Shown here: positions 49,897 through 61,642 of the stretch, piece by piece | How the letters are laid out: every line of letters begins with the position of its first letter | Position numbering within the stretch: the stretch's first letter is position 1 | DNA from: Burkholderiales bacterium | GTDB taxonomy: Bacteria > Pseudomonadota > Gammaproteobacteria > Burkholderiales > Burkholderiaceae_C | Assembly: GCA_947372465.1 (NCBI GenBank) | Contig: CANBTT010000006.1 | Location: 19,921 to 83,920 of the forward strand | DNA: 64,000 bases | Direction of reading: 5' to 3' | The notes under the pieces: generated by a model | What the model was told of the DNA's origin: nothing | The model's database searches: none | The model's input: the letters and a program-made list of their open reading frames with translations, nothing else | Made by a program: the position numbers and the translations under genes

Positions 49897-50769
49897 TTAC
49901 ATCAAGGCATCCGAAGGTTGTCTTAACAAGATCGCCAAGCTCGTGGCAATGGTTTTTCTCAAGTCGCGTCGGTCACAAATCATGTCAATGGCGCCTTTGC
50001 TTTGGAGAAATTCTGAGCGCTGAAAACCCTCGGGCAGGGTGACCCGAACGGTGCTCTCAATCACGCGTGGACCGGCAAAGCCGATGAGCGCTTTTGGTTC
50101 GGCAATGACCAAGTCACCAATGAATGCAAAGCCCGCTGAAACACCTCCCATGGTGGGGTCCGTGAGCACACTGATGTAGGGCAAGCCCTTCTTGGCCAAT
50201 TTGGTCAAGGCGGCATTTGTTTTGGCCATTTGCATGAGAGAGAGCAAACCCTCTTGCATGCGTGCACCCCCAGTGGCGGTGAAGCACAGAAAAGGCACCT
50301 TTTGTTCGATGGCCGCATTCACGCCTCGAACAAAGCGCTCGCCCACCACCGAGCCCATGCTCCCGCCCATGAAGTCAAACTCAAAGCAAGCGGCCACGAC
50401 ATTGATTTCATGAACGCTGCCACCCATCACCACCAAGGCATCGGTTTCTCCCGTTTGATCAATCGCTTGCTTTAAGCGCTCAGGGTATTTTCTAGAGTCT
50501 TTGAATTTCAAGGCGTCAACGGGGATGACCTCTTGGCCAAGCTCGTAGCGCCCCTCGGGGTCCAAGAACGCATCAAGGCGCATGCGAGCGGAGATTCTGT
50601 GGTGGTGCGAACAAGTGGGGCACACGTTTTGGTTTTGCTCCAAATCGTTGTTGTACAGGACCGTCTCGCAACTGGGGCATTTCACCCACAGGCCTTCCGG
50701 CACACTTCTGCGATCTGCGGGGTCGGTGGGTTGAATTTTAGGCGGCAGTAACTTTTCAAGCCAACTCAT
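49897..50769 (-). CDS. accD: Acetyl-CoA carboxylase carboxyltransferase subunit beta
   Basis: [13 protein letters not shown]; Zn ribbon [45 protein letters not shown]. Confidence 0.98.
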   Translation of the reverse strand: MSWLEKLLPPKIQPTDPADRRSVPEGLWVKCPSCETVLYNNDLEQNQNVCPTCSHHHRISARMRLDAFLDPEGRYELGQEVIPVDALKFKDSRKYPERLKQAIDQTGETDALVVMGGSVHEINVVAACFEFDFMGGSMGSVVGERFVRGVNAAIEQKVPFLCFTATGGARMQEGLLSLMQMAKTNAALTKLAKKGLPYISVLTDPTMGGVSAGFAFIGDLVIAEPKALIGFAGPRVIESTVRVTLPEGFQRSEFLQSKGAIDMICDRRDLRKTIATSLAILLRQPSDALM

Positions 50770-50823
50770 GGGGTGCTCCTTTGGGTGGCGCTTAAACGCC
50801 AAGGGGTTTGATGCGGATTGATT

Positions 50824-51636
50824 TTAATGCTCATCCAAGGCGTTGCGAATGTCACGCATGAAGGTGGACAAGCGTTCGAGCTTTTCTGCGTCGGTGCCCG
50901 CTTGCAAAAGCTCAATCAGTTTTGTGCCAATCACCACCGCATCGGCCACCTTTGACAAGGCTTTGGCCGAGTGCTTGTCGCGAATGCCAAAGCCCACGCC
51001 CACCGGGATGTGCACGTGCTCTTTGATGAGGGGCAACATGCGCTCAACCGCTTGCGTGTCCAAATGTCCCGCACCCGTGATGCCTTTGAGTGAGACGTAG
51101 TAGACATAGCCGCTCGCCACCTTGGCAACGAGCTCCATGCGTGCGGGCGTGCTGGTCGGGGCCAGCAAAAAGATCAAGTCCATGTCCTTTTCTCGTAAGC
51201 GCGTGGCAAATTCAGCGCATTCCTCTGGCGGATAATCCACCACCAACACGCCGTCCACGCCCGCCTCGTGGGCGTGATCGATGAAGGACCAAGCGCCGTG
51301 GTGGTGGTCATAGCTCTCAATCGGGTTGGCGTAGCCCATCAAGACCACTGGGGTCGATGCATCCGTTTGTCTGAACGCTTTGACCGTGGCCAAGACTTGC
51401 ACCAAGTTCACGCCAAAGCTCAAGGCACACTCCCCCGCTTTTTGGATCACAGGCCCGTCGGCCATGGGGTCGCTAAAGGGAATGCCGAGCTCAATGACAT
51501 TGGCACCCGAAGACACCAAGGTGTGCATCACTTGCACCGTGATCTGGGGATTGGGAAATCCGCACATGATGTAAGGAATCAGGGCCGTTTTTTGATGGGC
51601 CTGAAGGGCTTTGAAGGTGGTCTGTATTCTGTTCAT
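50824..51636 (-). CDS. trpA: Tryptophan synthase alpha chain
   Basis: [50 protein letters not shown]. Confidence 0.98.
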   Translation of the reverse strand: MNRIQTTFKALQAHQKTALIPYIMCGFPNPQITVQVMHTLVSSGANVIELGIPFSDPMADGPVIQKAGECALSFGVNLVQVLATVKAFRQTDASTPVVLMGYANPIESYDHHHGAWSFIDHAHEAGVDGVLVVDYPPEECAEFATRLREKDMDLIFLLAPTSTPARMELVAKVASGYVYYVSLKGITGAGHLDTQAVERMLPLIKEHVHIPVGVGFGIRDKHSAKALSKVADAVVIGTKLIELLQAGTDAEKLERLSTFMRDIRNALDEH

Positions 51637-52907
51637 GGCACGATGTGGATGGCGTGGGTGGTGCCGCCTTTGACCTCTTGGCCTCGACAACTTGGGCGGC
51701 AGTAAAAGTCAGCATGGCTCAAATCGGCAACGGTGCCGATGTCTTTGTCACCTCGTCCAGAGAGGTTGACCAAAATGGATTGGTCTTTGTTCATGGTCTT
51801 GGCCAACTTCATGGCATGGGCCACGGCATGACTGGACTCCAAGGCGGGAATGATGCCCTCTGTGCGGCACAGGTAGTGAAAGGCCTCGAGGGCCTCCGTG
51901 TCTGTGATGCCCACGTACTCGGCGCGTCCTGTGTCTTTGAGAAAGGCATGCTCAGGGCCCACGCCTGGGTAGTCCAGTCCAGCAGAGATGCTGTGGGTTT
52001 CAGTGATTTGCCCCTGTGCATTTTGAAGCACATAGGTTCTGTTGCCATGCAAAACACCTGGTACGCCCAGTTGCAAGGAGGCTGAGTGTTTGCCGCTCTC
52101 CAAACCTTCTCCTGCCGCTTCAACGCCAATCAAACGGGTGTTTTTAAAATCAATGTAGGGGTAAAAAATACCCATCGCGTTGCTGCCGCCTCCCACGCAG
52201 GCGACCACCGCGTCGGGCTGTTGGCCTTGGTGCATCATGGGCATTTGCTCAATGCACTCACTGCCAATCACGCTTTGAAAATCTCTCACCATCATGGGGT
52301 AGGGGTGGGGCCCGGCCACGGTGCCAATGATGTAGAAGGTGTTCTCCACATTGGTGACCCAGTCCCTCAGTGCTTCGTTCAAAGCGTCTTTAAGCGTTTT
52401 GCTGCCGCTTTCAACCGGCACGACTGTGGCTCCCAGCAGTTTCATGCGGTAGACGTTGGGGCTTTGTCGCTTGACGTCTTCACTGCCCATGTACACCACG
52501 CACTCGAGTCCGTAACGCGCACAAATGGTGGCCGTTGCAACACCGTGTTGACCCGCCCCTGTTTCCGCAATGACGCGGGGCTTGCCCATGCGCTTGGCAA
52601 GCATCGCTTGTCCAATGGTGTTGTTGATTTTGTGCGCACCTGTGTGGTTGAGGTCTTCGCGCTTGAGATAAATTTGAGCGCCACCCATCTCTTGGCTCAT
52701 CCGAGCGGCGTGATAGATGGGCGAGGGCCGCCCCACGAAGTGTTTCAGCTCACTGTGAAACTCAGCCAAAAACTGTTCATCGTGCTGGTATTTGGCATAG
52801 GCGGCTTTCAACTCTTCAATGGCATGGGTGAGGGTTTCGCTCACAAAACTGCCGCCATAAGGTCCAAAGTGACCGCTCAGATCGGGTTGATGATAGGTGG
52901 ATGTCAT
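51633..52907 (-). CDS. trpB: Tryptophan synthase beta chain
   Basis: [56 protein letters not shown]. Confidence 0.99.
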   Translation of the reverse strand: MTSTYHQPDLSGHFGPYGGSFVSETLTHAIEELKAAYAKYQHDEQFLAEFHSELKHFVGRPSPIYHAARMSQEMGGAQIYLKREDLNHTGAHKINNTIGQAMLAKRMGKPRVIAETGAGQHGVATATICARYGLECVVYMGSEDVKRQSPNVYRMKLLGATVVPVESGSKTLKDALNEALRDWVTNVENTFYIIGTVAGPHPYPMMVRDFQSVIGSECIEQMPMMHQGQQPDAVVACVGGGSNAMGIFYPYIDFKNTRLIGVEAAGEGLESGKHSASLQLGVPGVLHGNRTYVLQNAQGQITETHSISAGLDYPGVGPEHAFLKDTGRAEYVGITDTEALEAFHYLCRTEGIIPALESSHAVAHAMKLAKTMNKDQSILVNLSGRGDKDIGTVADLSHADFYCRPSCRGQEVKGGTTHAIHIVP

Positions 52908-53088
52908 GGGTCTAAAAATGTAAAAAAATAAGGTGAGCTGTTTGCAAAAAAAGCATTGCGTTCAAGCGGTCAATTTGAGACCAAGGCACGCAAGCTTAAA
53001 TTCAAGCCTTTAAGATGTGTAGAGATCCCGTGCTTAGGTGTCATCACAAACGCATTCGCGTTTCAAAAGACGCCCCCAAGGTCTGGGC

Positions 53089-53799
53089 TCATGGTGGGGC
53101 TTGGTCGGCCAAGCGAACGGCTTGGACAAATTCATGAATGAGCTTGGCATCTTTGATCCCTTTGCCCACTTCAACCCCGGAGCTCACATCCACACTAAAG
53201 CTGCGAGCGCAAGTTTTCAAGGTGCGAACAGCGTCGCCCACGTTTGCAGGTGTGAGTCCACCAGACAGCACGAGGTGAGCGTTGACGTTTTGAGGTATCA
53301 GTGACCAATTGAAAGTTTTCCCGCCCCCGCCATAACCTGGGACGAAGGCGTCCAACAAAATGGCATGGGCTGTTGAATATTGATGGGTGTATTCTACGAT
53401 CTCAGAGGCCATTTTGGGCGTGTTTTTGTGCCCGTCCTCTTCTGAATCTAAGGGCAGCCTAAGCGCCCGAATGTAACGACGCCCTGTTTCTTTGGCCATT
53501 TGAGCGCAAAATTCAGGTGTTTCCTCGCCGTGAAACTGCAGCCAAGCACTCGGAACCGCCTCGCAACACAGTCGAATCAGCTCGCTTGGGGCGTTGACAA
53601 ACAAAAGGACAGGTGTGATGAAGGCGGGCAATCGATTGGCCAGCGCGTGCGCTCTCTCAGGGCTGACGAGTCGAGGGCTTTTTTCATAAAAAACAAAACC
53701 AATGGCATTGACACCTTCGCGCGCGCAGGCGTCTACATCCTCTTCTCGCGTGAGGCCGCAAACTTTGATGGGCGTGTGGCTATAAGTAAAAGACGACAT
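53089..53799 (-). CDS. trpF: Phosphoribosylanthranilate isomerase
   Basis: IKVCGLTREEDVDACAREGVNAIGFVFYEKSPR, LLDAFVPGYGGGGKTFNWSLI, LSGGLTPANV. Confidence 0.97.
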   Translation of the reverse strand: MSSFTYSHTPIKVCGLTREEDVDACAREGVNAIGFVFYEKSPRLVSPERAHALANRLPAFITPVLLFVNAPSELIRLCCEAVPSAWLQFHGEETPEFCAQMAKETGRRYIRALRLPLDSEEDGHKNTPKMASEIVEYTHQYSTAHAILLDAFVPGYGGGGKTFNWSLIPQNVNAHLVLSGGLTPANVGDAVRTLKTCARSFSVDVSSGVEVGKGIKDAKLIHEFVQAVRLADQAPP

Positions 53800-53801
53800 G
53801 G

Positions 53802-54608
53802 TCAAACAATCCAATCATAACTGGGTGCTGCAATGGGCAAGCCCCAGTGCGGGTCATAGCTTGGGCCTAAAAAGTATAGCCCTTGTGCAGAAAACGTGGG
53901 CGCGGCTTGTTTTCGGTCCCGAGCCTCGATGACCTCTTTGAGCCATGATGGGCCTTGTTCGCCCAAGCCGACCTGTACCAAGCAGCCCATGATGTTGCGG
54001 ATCATGTGGTGCAAAAATGCATTGGCTTCAAAGTCAAAACGAAAGTAAGCGTGTTCGGCTTGAGCGCTTTTTTGTGAGATCTCCAGGTGGGTGATCGTCT
54101 TGATGGGCGACAAAGCTTGGCACTGTGAAGCCCTAAAGGAGGTGAAGTCGTGGGTGCCCAACAAGAGCAGCGCGGCCTCTTTCATCGCGCTCAAACTCAA
54201 AGGCTTGGCCACCCAGCCCACCCGTTCGTATTCGATGCTGGGTCGCACGGGGCTTTGGAGCAGCAAGTAACTGTAGCGTCTTGAGCGAGCACAAGCGCGT
54301 GCGTGAAACTCTTTTGGAACCTCGCGCGCCCATTGGACGGCAACGTCTGAGGGCAAGTAACGATTGGTGCCACGCACCCATGAGCTCAACTCTCGTTGAA
54401 CAGGTGTGTCAAAGTGCACCACTTGCAGCAAGGCATGAACGCCTGAGTCGGTGCGACCCGCGCAAAGGGTCTTCAATGGCGTTTGGGCAAAGTTTGCGAG
54501 GGCTTTTTCTAAATGATCTTGAACCGTCTGACCCGAGAGTTGGCTTTGCCAGCCTTCATACCGCTGCCCACTGTAGGACAGGCCCAGGGCAATGCGACCG
54601 ATGCTCAT
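53802..54608 (-). CDS. truA: tRNA pseudouridine(38-40) synthase
   Basis: IALGLSYSGQRYEGWQSQ, TLCAGRTDSGVHALLQVVHF, FLHHMIRNIMGCLVQVG. Confidence 0.98.
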   Translation of the reverse strand: MSIGRIALGLSYSGQRYEGWQSQLSGQTVQDHLEKALANFAQTPLKTLCAGRTDSGVHALLQVVHFDTPVQRELSSWVRGTNRYLPSDVAVQWAREVPKEFHARACARSRRYSYLLLQSPVRPSIEYERVGWVAKPLSLSAMKEAALLLLGTHDFTSFRASQCQALSPIKTITHLEISQKSAQAEHAYFRFDFEANAFLHHMIRNIMGCLVQVGLGEQGPSWLKEVIEARDRKQAAPTFSAQGLYFLGPSYDPHWGLPIAAPSYDWIV

Positions 54609-56278
54609 TGTCTTTGGGTCAACCAAGCTTGAATTTGATCATGCAGTTCTCCAGCGGCTTGTGAGAGCACCTCCTCAGCAATGGCACGAGCGGTGTGGTG
54701 TTGTCCAACTTGCCAGAGCTCTTGCGCCAAATCAAAGCGCACTTGGAGGGGGTTTTCATCGGCATTGAGCGAGGCCATTGGGGTGGGGCTCAGCGTTTGC
54801 GCCACCTCAGGCGCAGTCGCCCCGTGCGGGGTGTTCAACTCATCGGTGGTGGGCAACTCCAAGTCAAAGTCAATGTTGACATGGTCTTTTAGACTGCCTG
54901 GTGCAAGGTTGGAGGCTTCGTTTTCATCGGGCAAGCCAAGGTCGCCCTCATCGGGGTCGGCTGCGGGGGGGGATTGCGGGGTGAGGACCTGGGGGCCTAG
55001 CGCACCTAGGGGCAAGGGGCGGGCCCTGAGGCTGTTAGGGATTGGGGTTTCGATGTCAAAGATGGAGCTTGGGCGACTCAAGGGGTCGACGTCGTTGTCA
55101 GATCCGGCCAGCGAGCTTGAACGATCTTTTGTTTTCCAAAGGGTGAGCAATACCAAAAAGCCAAACAAGAAGCCTGCGAACACCGGGGTCAATGGGTTTT
55201 GAAGCCAAAGGGCCAGGCGTGACTTCAAGGTGGGGCTCGAGGCGCTGGGGATGAGGCCCTCTTCACTGCGCGCACCTGAGTTGGGCGTGCTTTGCTCAGC
55301 AATTTGTCCCAACTCCTTTAAGTTTTGATTGACTTGGCTGCTCTCTTTGCGTGTTTGCTGTGCTTGCAGGTCTTTGGCGGTTTGTTCACTCGACTTTGCA
55401 TTTTTGCTGCCAGGCTTGGCGAGTTTCAATTGATCTTGATTGCTGGTCGTTGGGGCTTGCGCCTTGGGGCTGATCAGTCCTGAGGCCGTTTGTTGGGTGG
55501 CGTTCAAAGGGCTTGGGTTTGAATTTTTAATTTTTTCTGCCAAGCTTTGTCGGTATTGCTCAAAATCAAAATTCTGCGCCTTCAGTTCTTCCTTGGCTTG
55601 TTGGGCGCTGATGGACAAGACTTCTTGCTTGGAGGGGAGGGTGAGCGTGGCGTTGGCTTTGAGCCGATTGATGTTTTGTTGGACAAAAGATTTTGGGTTG
55701 GTGCGCAACAGGGCGATGAGCATTTGTTCGTAGCTCATGGGGGCCACAGCGTATTGCAGCGCAATGGCGCTGGCGGTGTCACCTGCACTGACCACAAAGG
55801 TGTTGTCCTTTAAGGTGCTGAGACGGTTGTTGCTGTCAAGCAAGACGCCAATTTCTTTGAGCTCTGAGCCAGTGCTCCACTGCAGGTCAATCAATAGACT
55901 TAAAAAACTTTGATGGATCGGTTTGTCTGAGCTGATCGAGATGACGTTTTGACCCTTTGCATTTTGCGCCAGTCGCGCTTGCGCGCCGATGGCGCCAAGC
56001 GCCGTGGCGTCCTCGCTCAGATATTTGCTTTGGTAAGTGCCAGCGCTTGCAATGCCCACTTGCAAGCCTTTGAAGTCATCCAAGGCGTTGACTGAAAGCG
56101 GGATCTCTATCTTCAAGGGCTCGCCTTGCTTGGACAACATCAGGGGGTGTCCCAAGTCAATGGCAAAAGCACACAGCGCAAAGACTTGTCCCAAACACAG
56201 GCAGATCAAGCCTTTTGAGCTGTGGGCTGTTTTGGCCAAGAGGCGCTTGCAGATGTCGAGTGGCTGAGACATGGTCAT
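54605..56278 (-). CDS. FimV/HubP-like protein with LysM-type region
   Basis: LGHPLMLSKQGEPLKIEIPLSVN, TFVVSAGDTASAIALQYAVAPMSYEQMLIALLRTNPKSF, C-terminal VRFDLAQELWQVGQHHTARAIAEEVLSQAAGELHDQIQAWL. Confidence 0.88.
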   Translation of the reverse strand: MTMSQPLDICKRLLAKTAHSSKGLICLCLGQVFALCAFAIDLGHPLMLSKQGEPLKIEIPLSVNALDDFKGLQVGIASAGTYQSKYLSEDATALGAIGAQARLAQNAKGQNVISISSDKPIHQSFLSLLIDLQWSTGSELKEIGVLLDSNNRLSTLKDNTFVVSAGDTASAIALQYAVAPMSYEQMLIALLRTNPKSFVQQNINRLKANATLTLPSKQEVLSISAQQAKEELKAQNFDFEQYRQSLAEKIKNSNPSPLNATQQTASGLISPKAQAPTTSNQDQLKLAKPGSKNAKSSEQTAKDLQAQQTRKESSQVNQNLKELGQIAEQSTPNSGARSEEGLIPSASSPTLKSRLALWLQNPLTPVFAGFLFGFLVLLTLWKTKDRSSSLAGSDNDVDPLSRPSSIFDIETPIPNSLRARPLPLGALGPQVLTPQSPPAADPDEGDLGLPDENEASNLAPGSLKDHVNIDFDLELPTTDELNTPHGATAPEVAQTLSPTPMASLNADENPLQVRFDLAQELWQVGQHHTARAIAEEVLSQAAGELHDQIQAWLTQRQ

Positions 56279-56500
56279 GTTGATCTTTTCAAGTTGGATG
56301 CTGGTTAAACATTGGACGAACCCATCACGCACGGGCTTTCAACTGACTTTTGAGCGCAATCCCCACCTGGGCGATTGCCTTGAAACATGCACGGTTTTTT
56401 CATTGGTTGAGGCCTTTGGGCGCCTCAACAAAATCACACCAAGCCCGTTTGCATTGTCCCATGCCTTGCCTGCGCTCGCATGGGGAAAACAAAGCTTCTT

Positions 56501-57646
56501 TTAAGCCTCAATCAAAATTCTGAGCATTCTTCTGAGAGGCTCTGCCGCGCCCCAAAGCAACTGATCACCCACCGTGAAGGCACCCAAATAGTCCTCGCCC
56601 ATGGCCAGTTTATGCAAGCGCCCAACGGGCACGTCCAGTTGACCTGTGACTGCTGCAGGAGTAAGTAAGCGCTCACTTAATTCTCTTTCATTGGGAACGA
56701 CTTTGACCCAGTCGTTGGCGCTTGCCAGCAAGGACTCGATGTCGGCCATGGGCACATTTTTCTTCATCTTGACCGTCAAGCCCTGGGAGTGACAGCGCAT
56801 GGCGCCGATGCGAACACACAGCCCATCGATGGGGATGCTGCCAGGCGTTCTAAAGGGCGGCAAGCCTAAAATCTTGTTGCACTCCGAGCCGCCTTTCCAC
56901 TCCTCTTTGCTCTGACCGTGATCAACGGGTACATCGATCCAAGGGATCAAGCTGCCCGCGAGTGCTGCGCCTCGGAAGTGGGTGGTGGGGAACTCTGCAC
57001 TGCGCAAAGTTTGCGTGACCTTGCGATCAATGTCCAAAATGGCCGAGGCAGGGTTGGCCAAATCGGTTTTGACGGCCGCATGCAGCGCACCCATTTGCGC
57101 CAACAGTTCACGCATGTTTTGTGCGCCTGCGCCAGATGCGGCTTGGTAGGTCATGGCCGAGACCCACTCAACCAAGCCTGCTTTGAACAAGCCACCCATG
57201 GCCATCAGCATGAGACTCACGGTGCAGTTGCCGCCAATCCAGTCCCGGGTCCCAGCGCTCAAGCCTTTGTCAATCATCTCGCGATTGACCGGATCCAAAA
57301 TGATGATGGACTCAGGTGTCATGCGAAGGGCGTTGGCCGCATCAATCCAGTGGCCCGCCCAGCCCGCTGCTCTGAGTTTTGGGTGGACCTCTTTCGTGTA
57401 ATCGCCGCCTTGTGCCGTGATGATGATGTCGCACTTCTTGAGCGACTCAATGTGGTGTGCATCTAAAAGCTTTTGCTCATTTTTGGCCATCGCAGGGGCT
57501 TGACCGCCAACATTGGAGGTGGTGAAAAAGAGAGGCTCAATCAATGCAAAATCATCTTGTGCGCTCATTCTCTCCATCAAAACAGAGCCCACCATGCCGC
57601 GCCAGCCAACAATCCCTACAACATTCGCTTTGTGATTCGTACTCAA
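56501..57646 (-). CDS. asd: Aspartate-semialdehyde dehydrogenase
   Basis: [54 protein letters not shown]. Confidence 0.97.
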   Translation of the reverse strand: MSTNHKANVVGIVGWRGMVGSVLMERMSAQDDFALIEPLFFTTSNVGGQAPAMAKNEQKLLDAHHIESLKKCDIIITAQGGDYTKEVHPKLRAAGWAGHWIDAANALRMTPESIIILDPVNREMIDKGLSAGTRDWIGGNCTVSLMLMAMGGLFKAGLVEWVSAMTYQAASGAGAQNMRELLAQMGALHAAVKTDLANPASAILDIDRKVTQTLRSAEFPTTHFRGAALAGSLIPWIDVPVDHGQSKEEWKGGSECNKILGLPPFRTPGSIPIDGLCVRIGAMRCHSQGLTVKMKKNVPMADIESLLASANDWVKVVPNERELSERLLTPAAVTGQLDVPVGRLHKLAMGEDYLGAFTVGDQLLWGAAEPLRRMLRILIEA

Positions 57647-57699
57647 GATGAAATCCCCAATGTGTCAAAAATGAATAAACGGTGTCCTCTCGCAGAGGA

Positions 57700-58782
57700 T
57701 CACATCAAACCTTTCAATGCCTTTGCCACGGCGTTGCCCATTTCCTGGGTGTTGACTTTCGTGGTGCCCTCGGCATAAATGTCCGCCGTTCGAAGTCCTT
57801 CGCGCAAGACCACTTTGACAGCGGACTCTATCAAGTCCGCCGCCTTTGCTTCTTGAAGCGAGAAACGCAGCATCATGGCTGCACTCAAAATGGTGGCCAA
57901 TGGATTGGCAATGCCTTTTCCGGCGATGTCGGGTGCACTGCCGTGACTGGGCTCGTACAGGCCTTGGTTGTTTTTGTTCAAGGATGCCGAGGGCAGCATG
58001 CCAATGGAGCCCGTCAGCATGGCGGCAGCATCAGACAAAATGTCGCCAAACATATTGCCCGTCACCACCACATCAAATTTCTTGGGCGCTTTGACCAACT
58101 GCATGGCCGCATTGTCCACATACATGTGATCGAGTGCCACATCGGGGTACTGCAAACCCACCTCAGTCACCACGTCTTTCCACAATTGGAAGGTTTCTAA
58201 AACATTGGCCTTGTCAACACTGGTGACCCGTTTGGATCTCTTTTGAGCCGCTTGGAAGGCCACGTGGGCAATGCGCTCAATCTCGGGACGAGAGTAGCGC
58301 ATGGTGTCAAAGGCCTCTTCAGCTCCAGGGAAATGACCATCCACGGCCGTTCGGCGTCCCCTGGGTTGACCGAAATAGATGTCACCCGTGAGTTCGCGAA
58401 TGATCAAAATATCAAGACCCGCCACCAACTCAGGCTTTAAGCTGGAGGAGGCAACCAACTCTTCGTAACAAATGGCAGGACGGAAGTTGGCAAAAAGTCC
58501 CAAGTGCTTTCTCAGTCCCAAGATCGCTTGCTCTGGGCGCAAAGGCCTGTCAAGCGTGTCGTATTTCCAATCCCCCACCGCACCAAAAAGAATGGCATCG
58601 GCCGCTTTGGCCAAGTTCAATGTGCTCTCAGGCAAGGGGTGACCCAAGAGATCAAAGGCGGTGCCGCCCACCGGCGCTTGCTCGATTTCTAGGGGCAAGG
58701 ACAAGACGTCCAACACCTTCAAGGCCTCAACAACAATCTCTTTTCCAATCCCATCTCCAGGGAGTACCGCAATTTTTTTCAT
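57700..58782 (-). CDS. leuB: 3-isopropylmalate dehydrogenase
   Basis: [62 protein letters not shown]. Confidence 0.98.
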   Translation of the reverse strand: MKKIAVLPGDGIGKEIVVEALKVLDVLSLPLEIEQAPVGGTAFDLLGHPLPESTLNLAKAADAILFGAVGDWKYDTLDRPLRPEQAILGLRKHLGLFANFRPAICYEELVASSSLKPELVAGLDILIIRELTGDIYFGQPRGRRTAVDGHFPGAEEAFDTMRYSRPEIERIAHVAFQAAQKRSKRVTSVDKANVLETFQLWKDVVTEVGLQYPDVALDHMYVDNAAMQLVKAPKKFDVVVTGNMFGDILSDAAAMLTGSIGMLPSASLNKNNQGLYEPSHGSAPDIAGKGIANPLATILSAAMMLRFSLQEAKAADLIESAVKVVLREGLRTADIYAEGTTKVNTQEMGNAVAKALKGLM

Positions 58783-58866
58783 GGTCGTGCTCTTCATTAA
58801 GGGGTCAACACAGTTGGCGATCCCAAAGCCACGCAAACGCGACTTTGGGGTGGGCATGCGACGCTT

Positions 58867-59523
58867 TTAAGCTTGGCTTGTGACAGAGTGAGCCAGCCAA
58901 GGCTTCGTCGCCAAACGGTGGCTCTCAAAGTCTCGAATCTTTTGTGCGTGGTGCAAAGTCAATCCAATGTCATCCAAGCCATTGATCAAACAGTGCTTCC
59001 TAAAGGCCTCAACTTGGAAAGCAATCTCTTCGCCCTGAGGTCTGAGGATGACTTGGCGCTCAAGGTCAATGGTGAGCTGATAGCCCACAAAACCGGCGAC
59101 TTCATTGAAGAGTTGATCAATCGTGCTTTCTGGCAAGACAATGGGCAACAGGCCGTTTTTGAAACAGTTGTTAAAGAAGATGTCCGCATAACTGGGCGCC
59201 AAAATGGCCCTGAAGCCAAATTGATCGATTGCCCAAGGCGCATGCTCCCTTGAAGAGCCACAGCCAAAGTTCTTGCGCGCGAGCAAAATGCTTGCGCCCT
59301 TGAAGCGCGCTTGGTTCAGCACAAAGTCAGGATTGATTTTTCTGCTGTTGGGATCTTGACCGGGAAAGCCCTCGTCCAAGTAGCGCCACTCATCAAACAA
59401 ATTGGGGCCAAACCCTGTTTTTTTAATTGATTTTAAAAACTGCTTTGGAATGATCGCGTCTGTATCGACATTCTCGCGATCCATGGGGGCGACCAAGCCC
59501 TTGAGTGTTGAAAACTTTTGCAT
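58867..59523 (-). CDS. leuD: 3-isopropylmalate dehydratase small subunit
   Basis: [61 protein letters not shown]. Confidence 0.98.
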   Translation of the reverse strand: MQKFSTLKGLVAPMDRENVDTDAIIPKQFLKSIKKTGFGPNLFDEWRYLDEGFPGQDPNSRKINPDFVLNQARFKGASILLARKNFGCGSSREHAPWAIDQFGFRAILAPSYADIFFNNCFKNGLLPIVLPESTIDQLFNEVAGFVGYQLTIDLERQVILRPQGEEIAFQVEAFRKHCLINGLDDIGLTLHHAQKIRDFESHRLATKPWLAHSVTSQA

Positions 59524-59538
59524 CTTGAGCTCTGTTCT

Positions 59539-60960
59539 TTAAGAAAATTTGCGAATGTCAACAAAGTGGCCGTGAATGGCCGCGGCGGCAGCCATGGCAG
59601 GGGAGACCAAATGGGTGCGTCCACCAGCGCCTTGACGGCCCTCAAAGTTGCGGTTGCTGGTGGAGGCGCATCGCTCGCCGGGTTCAAGCCTGTCGGCATT
59701 CATGGCCAAACACATCGAGCATCCTGGCTCGCGCCATTCAAAGCCTGCGGCCTTGAAGATCACATCCAGGCCCTCTCTCTCAGCTTGCTCTTTTACAAGG
59801 CCTGAGCCAGGCACCACCAAGGCGAGGCGCACATTTTTTGCAACCTTTTGGCCAATTTTTTTGACCACTTGCGCGGCTTCGCGCATGTCTTCAATTCTTG
59901 AGTTGGTGCACGAGCCGATGAACACTTTGTCAACGTGAATGTCATCGATGGATTTGCCGGGCTCAAGACCCATGTAGAGCAAGGCTCTTTCAATCGCCCC
60001 TCTTTTGATCGGATCTTTTTCTTTGTCAGGATCGGGCACCTTGCAGGTGATGTCCAAAACCATCTCGGGAGAAGTGCCCCAAGTGACTTGAGGGAAAATG
60101 GTGCTGGCATCCAAGTCCACGACGGTGTCAAATTTGGCATCCGGGTCTGAATGCAGTGTTTTCCAATAACTGCTGGCCAATTCCCATTCAACACCCGTGG
60201 GCGCCAAGAGGCGACCTTTGACGTAATCAATGGTTTTTTCGTCGACGGCGACCAGTCCCGCTCTGGCGCCCGCTTCAATGGCCATGTTGCAAAGCGTCAT
60301 GCGGCCTTCAATCGACAAGGATTTGATCGCAGTGCCTGCGAACTCAATCGTGTAGCCCGTTCCACCCGCGGTCCCAATGTGACCAATGATGGCCAGCACA
60401 ATATCTTTGGCCGTGCAGCCTTTGTTCAAGTTGCCATTGACACGCACCAGCATGTTTTTTGCTTTTTTCGTGAGCAAAGTTTGTGTGGCCAAAACGTGCT
60501 CAACTTCACTCGTGCCGATGCCATGGGCCAAGGCACCCAATGCGCCATGCGTCGAGGTGTGGGAGTCGCCACATACAACGGTCATGCCCGGCAAAATGGC
60601 ACCATTCTCTGGGCCAATGACGTGGACAATGCCTTGTCGTTTGTGCAAAAAGGGAAAGTAGGCGGCAGAGCCAAACTCAGCAATGTTTTGGTCCAAGGTC
60701 ACCACTTGTTCTTTGCTGATGGGGTCGATGATGCCGTCATAACCCAACGCCCAGCCCGTGGTGGGTGTGTTGTGATCGGCTGTGGCAACGACGGAGCTGA
60801 TGCGCCACACCTTGCGCTTGGCTTGTCGCAAGCCCTCATAGGCTTGGGCGCTCGTGACCTCGTGGACCAAGTGTCGATCAATGTATAAAACCGACGTGCC
60901 GTCCTCTTCTGTGTGCACGACATGCTCGTCCCAAATTTTGTCGTAAAGCGTTCGTCCCAT
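59539..60960 (-). CDS. leuC: 3-isopropylmalate dehydratase large subunit
   Basis: [76 protein letters not shown]-like [11 protein letters not shown]. Confidence 0.99.
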   Translation of the reverse strand: MGRTLYDKIWDEHVVHTEEDGTSVLYIDRHLVHEVTSAQAYEGLRQAKRKVWRISSVVATADHNTPTTGWALGYDGIIDPISKEQVVTLDQNIAEFGSAAYFPFLHKRQGIVHVIGPENGAILPGMTVVCGDSHTSTHGALGALAHGIGTSEVEHVLATQTLLTKKAKNMLVRVNGNLNKGCTAKDIVLAIIGHIGTAGGTGYTIEFAGTAIKSLSIEGRMTLCNMAIEAGARAGLVAVDEKTIDYVKGRLLAPTGVEWELASSYWKTLHSDPDAKFDTVVDLDASTIFPQVTWGTSPEMVLDITCKVPDPDKEKDPIKRGAIERALLYMGLEPGKSIDDIHVDKVFIGSCTNSRIEDMREAAQVVKKIGQKVAKNVRLALVVPGSGLVKEQAEREGLDVIFKAAGFEWREPGCSMCLAMNADRLEPGERCASTSNRNFEGRQGAGGRTHLVSPAMAAAAAIHGHFVDIRKFS

Positions 60961-61100
60961 GGTGTTGGCTCTTTCTTGTTCTTAAGAGAAAAACCAATAT
61001 TTTAGGCGCTAAGCGGACGCTTTTGCGGCTTGGGGCCATTTAATTGGGTAAATCGCACGGGCCAAGAAGGCCTTGCACGAGGACCCACCCACCCACGGCC

Positions 61101-61523
61101 TCATGGTTCTTTTGCAGGCTTTGGCGCTGCTGCTTGAACAATGAGCAGAGGATTCAAAAGCCTGGCACGAGGATCCACATAGTAACCCCCAAACTCTGTG
61201 TAGCGAAGTGCGTATCGATGGCACTGCGAGCAAGCATAGACGGTGCATCGATTGCTTGGAAAAAAGCCCAAAGCAATCGGCGCCTGTGGCGAGTCATACC
61301 GCGTGCCGCTTGGGTGGTACTCTTCAAAGCTTGGCTCATACACCTCGGGGTCTTGTAGGCTTGCCACGGCGTGCAGTTGCTTGGGCCAATCGGTCTCTGA
61401 CACGCTTGACCAACCCGTGGCATTTTTGAGCGTGCATGAACAATCCCGTTGCTCGGGTTTTGGCGCAGTGAGTGCCAACAATTCATCGCTTTGCGTGATC
61501 AAGGGCAGGGCTTTGTGGTTCAT
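61101..61523 (-). CDS. Conserved hypothetical protein
   Basis: Open frame with ordered motifs RCTVYACSQCHRYALRYTEFGGYYVDPRARLL in a gltA-leuC setting. CxxC pair; start uncertain. Confidence 0.75.
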   Translation of the reverse strand: MNHKALPLITQSDELLALTAPKPEQRDCSCTLKNATGWSSVSETDWPKQLHAVASLQDPEVYEPSFEEYHPSGTRYDSPQAPIALGFFPSNRCTVYACSQCHRYALRYTEFGGYYVDPRARLLNPLLIVQAAAPKPAKEP

Positions 61524-61534
61524 GGCTTTGAGGG

Positions 61535-61564
61535 GCAAAAAAATAGGGGCCGCTGGCCCCTATT
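61535..61564 (-). terminator. Terminator downstream of gltA
   Basis: Minus strand: AATAGGGGCC-AGC-GGCCCCTATT followed by TTTTT; perfect 10-bp stem. Confidence 0.85.
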
Positions 61565-61642
61565 GATGAAGTCTAAAGTCAATCCAAGTGGCCTTGTAAG
61601 GGGGTGTGTAAGCCCTTATAAAGACAGCCACTTATTGTCGGT

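Noticed and set aside
52086-52931. 281-aa plus-strand ORF
   Set aside because: Antisense shadow of trpB.
60151-60888. 245-aa plus-strand ORF
   Set aside because: Antisense shadow of leuC.
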